Shown here piece after piece: positions 23,997 through 24,069 of a stretch of 24,069 nucleotides of DNA; position 1 is the first letter of the stretch, and the number at the start of each line of letters is the position of its first letter. The notes beneath the pieces were generated by a model. It was not told the DNA's origin. It saw nothing but the letters and a program-made list of their open reading frames with translations, and did not search any database. The position numbers were made by a program, and so were the translations under genes. The stretch is from assembly GCA_036277075.1 (NCBI GenBank), contig DASUNQ010000315.1, positions 1 to 24,069 on the forward strand, in the 5' to 3' direction. This DNA comes from DASUNQ01 sp036277075 (GTDB lineage Bacteria; Acidobacteriota; Thermoanaerobaculia; Multivoradales; UBA5704).

Positions 23997-24069
23997 GTGA
24001 GCTCCGCGCCGCCGCCCGCCCACCCGCCCTCCCGCACCGCCGGCCCGCCCGCCGCGCCGGCCCGCCGCC
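23997..24069 (+). CDS. Start of a Pro/Ala-rich protein (cut by window edge)
   Basis: From GTG 23997 the frame reads MSSAPPPAHPPSRTAGPP and remains open to the window end (24 codons). Such Pro/Ala-rich N-termini are common before a folded domain in GC-rich bacteria and say nothing of function. There is no Shine-Dalgarno sequence; the TATAAT box just upstream suggests a leaderless mRNA. Other GTG or ATG starts may lie outside the window. Confidence 0.4.
   Translation, partial: MSSAPPPAHPPSRTAGPPAAPARR

Overview
The window is a GC-rich (roughly 70 %), densely coded bacterial chromosomal segment. Likely source: an Acidobacteriota relative, probably class Thermoanaerobaculia or nearby. This rests on composition, on an MtrB/PioB plus decaheme respiratory module next to stress genes, and on a secreted protein (21802-22554) whose C-terminal domain I associate with repeated secreted domains of that lineage. 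The taxon is an inference; no rRNA or tRNA gene was seen.

Layout. (A) 1-8888: a stress and energy block. It holds the N-terminus of a divergent secreted protein, a triple-BON protein, a lipoprotein, a Ca2+-type P-ATPase, two tandem universal stress proteins (USPs), an OsmC-like protein and an ADP-forming acyl-CoA synthetase. USPs, cation ATPase, BON/OsmC proteins and a nearby NarK relic together resemble hypoxia or dormancy regulons such as mycobacterial DosR. The BON and first USP genes share a near-identical upstream leader. (B) 8867-13502: two divergent units for electron transfer. The minus unit encodes a monoheme cytochrome, a NapC/NrfH-type tetraheme quinol dehydrogenase and a two-helix membrane protein. 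The plus unit encodes a DmsE/MtrA-type decaheme cytochrome and an MtrB/PioB porin. Together they could carry electrons from quinol across the periplasm and outer membrane. (C) 13510-15677: a frameshifted and truncated NarK-like transporter, a DUF6755-like membrane protein, a dodecin and two unassigned membrane proteins.

(D) 15678-18188: an accessory island of different composition. It holds a winged-helix plus PD-(D/E)XK nuclease-like gene, a frameshifted SymE-like toxin relic, a coiled-coil gene, an array of fourteen exact 21-bp repeats centred on GAAGCTTC, and a symmetric pair of promoter-like elements. (E) 18189-21685: a tight four-gene operon I cannot assign to a described system. Gene 1 fuses an N-terminal domain to a C39-like papain-fold peptidase. 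Gene 2 is a stand-alone copy of that N-terminal domain. Gene 3 joins a beta-rich region to a transglutaminase-like Cys-His-Asp domain. Gene 4 is unknown. The arrangement recalls a protease with a propeptide-like inhibitor supplied in trans, as in streptopain and Spi, and is the best candidate for something new here.

(F) 21782-24069: a short leader ORF coupled to a secreted protein, a third two-domain USP coupled to a single-span membrane protein (minus strand), and the start of a possibly leaderless gene at the right edge.
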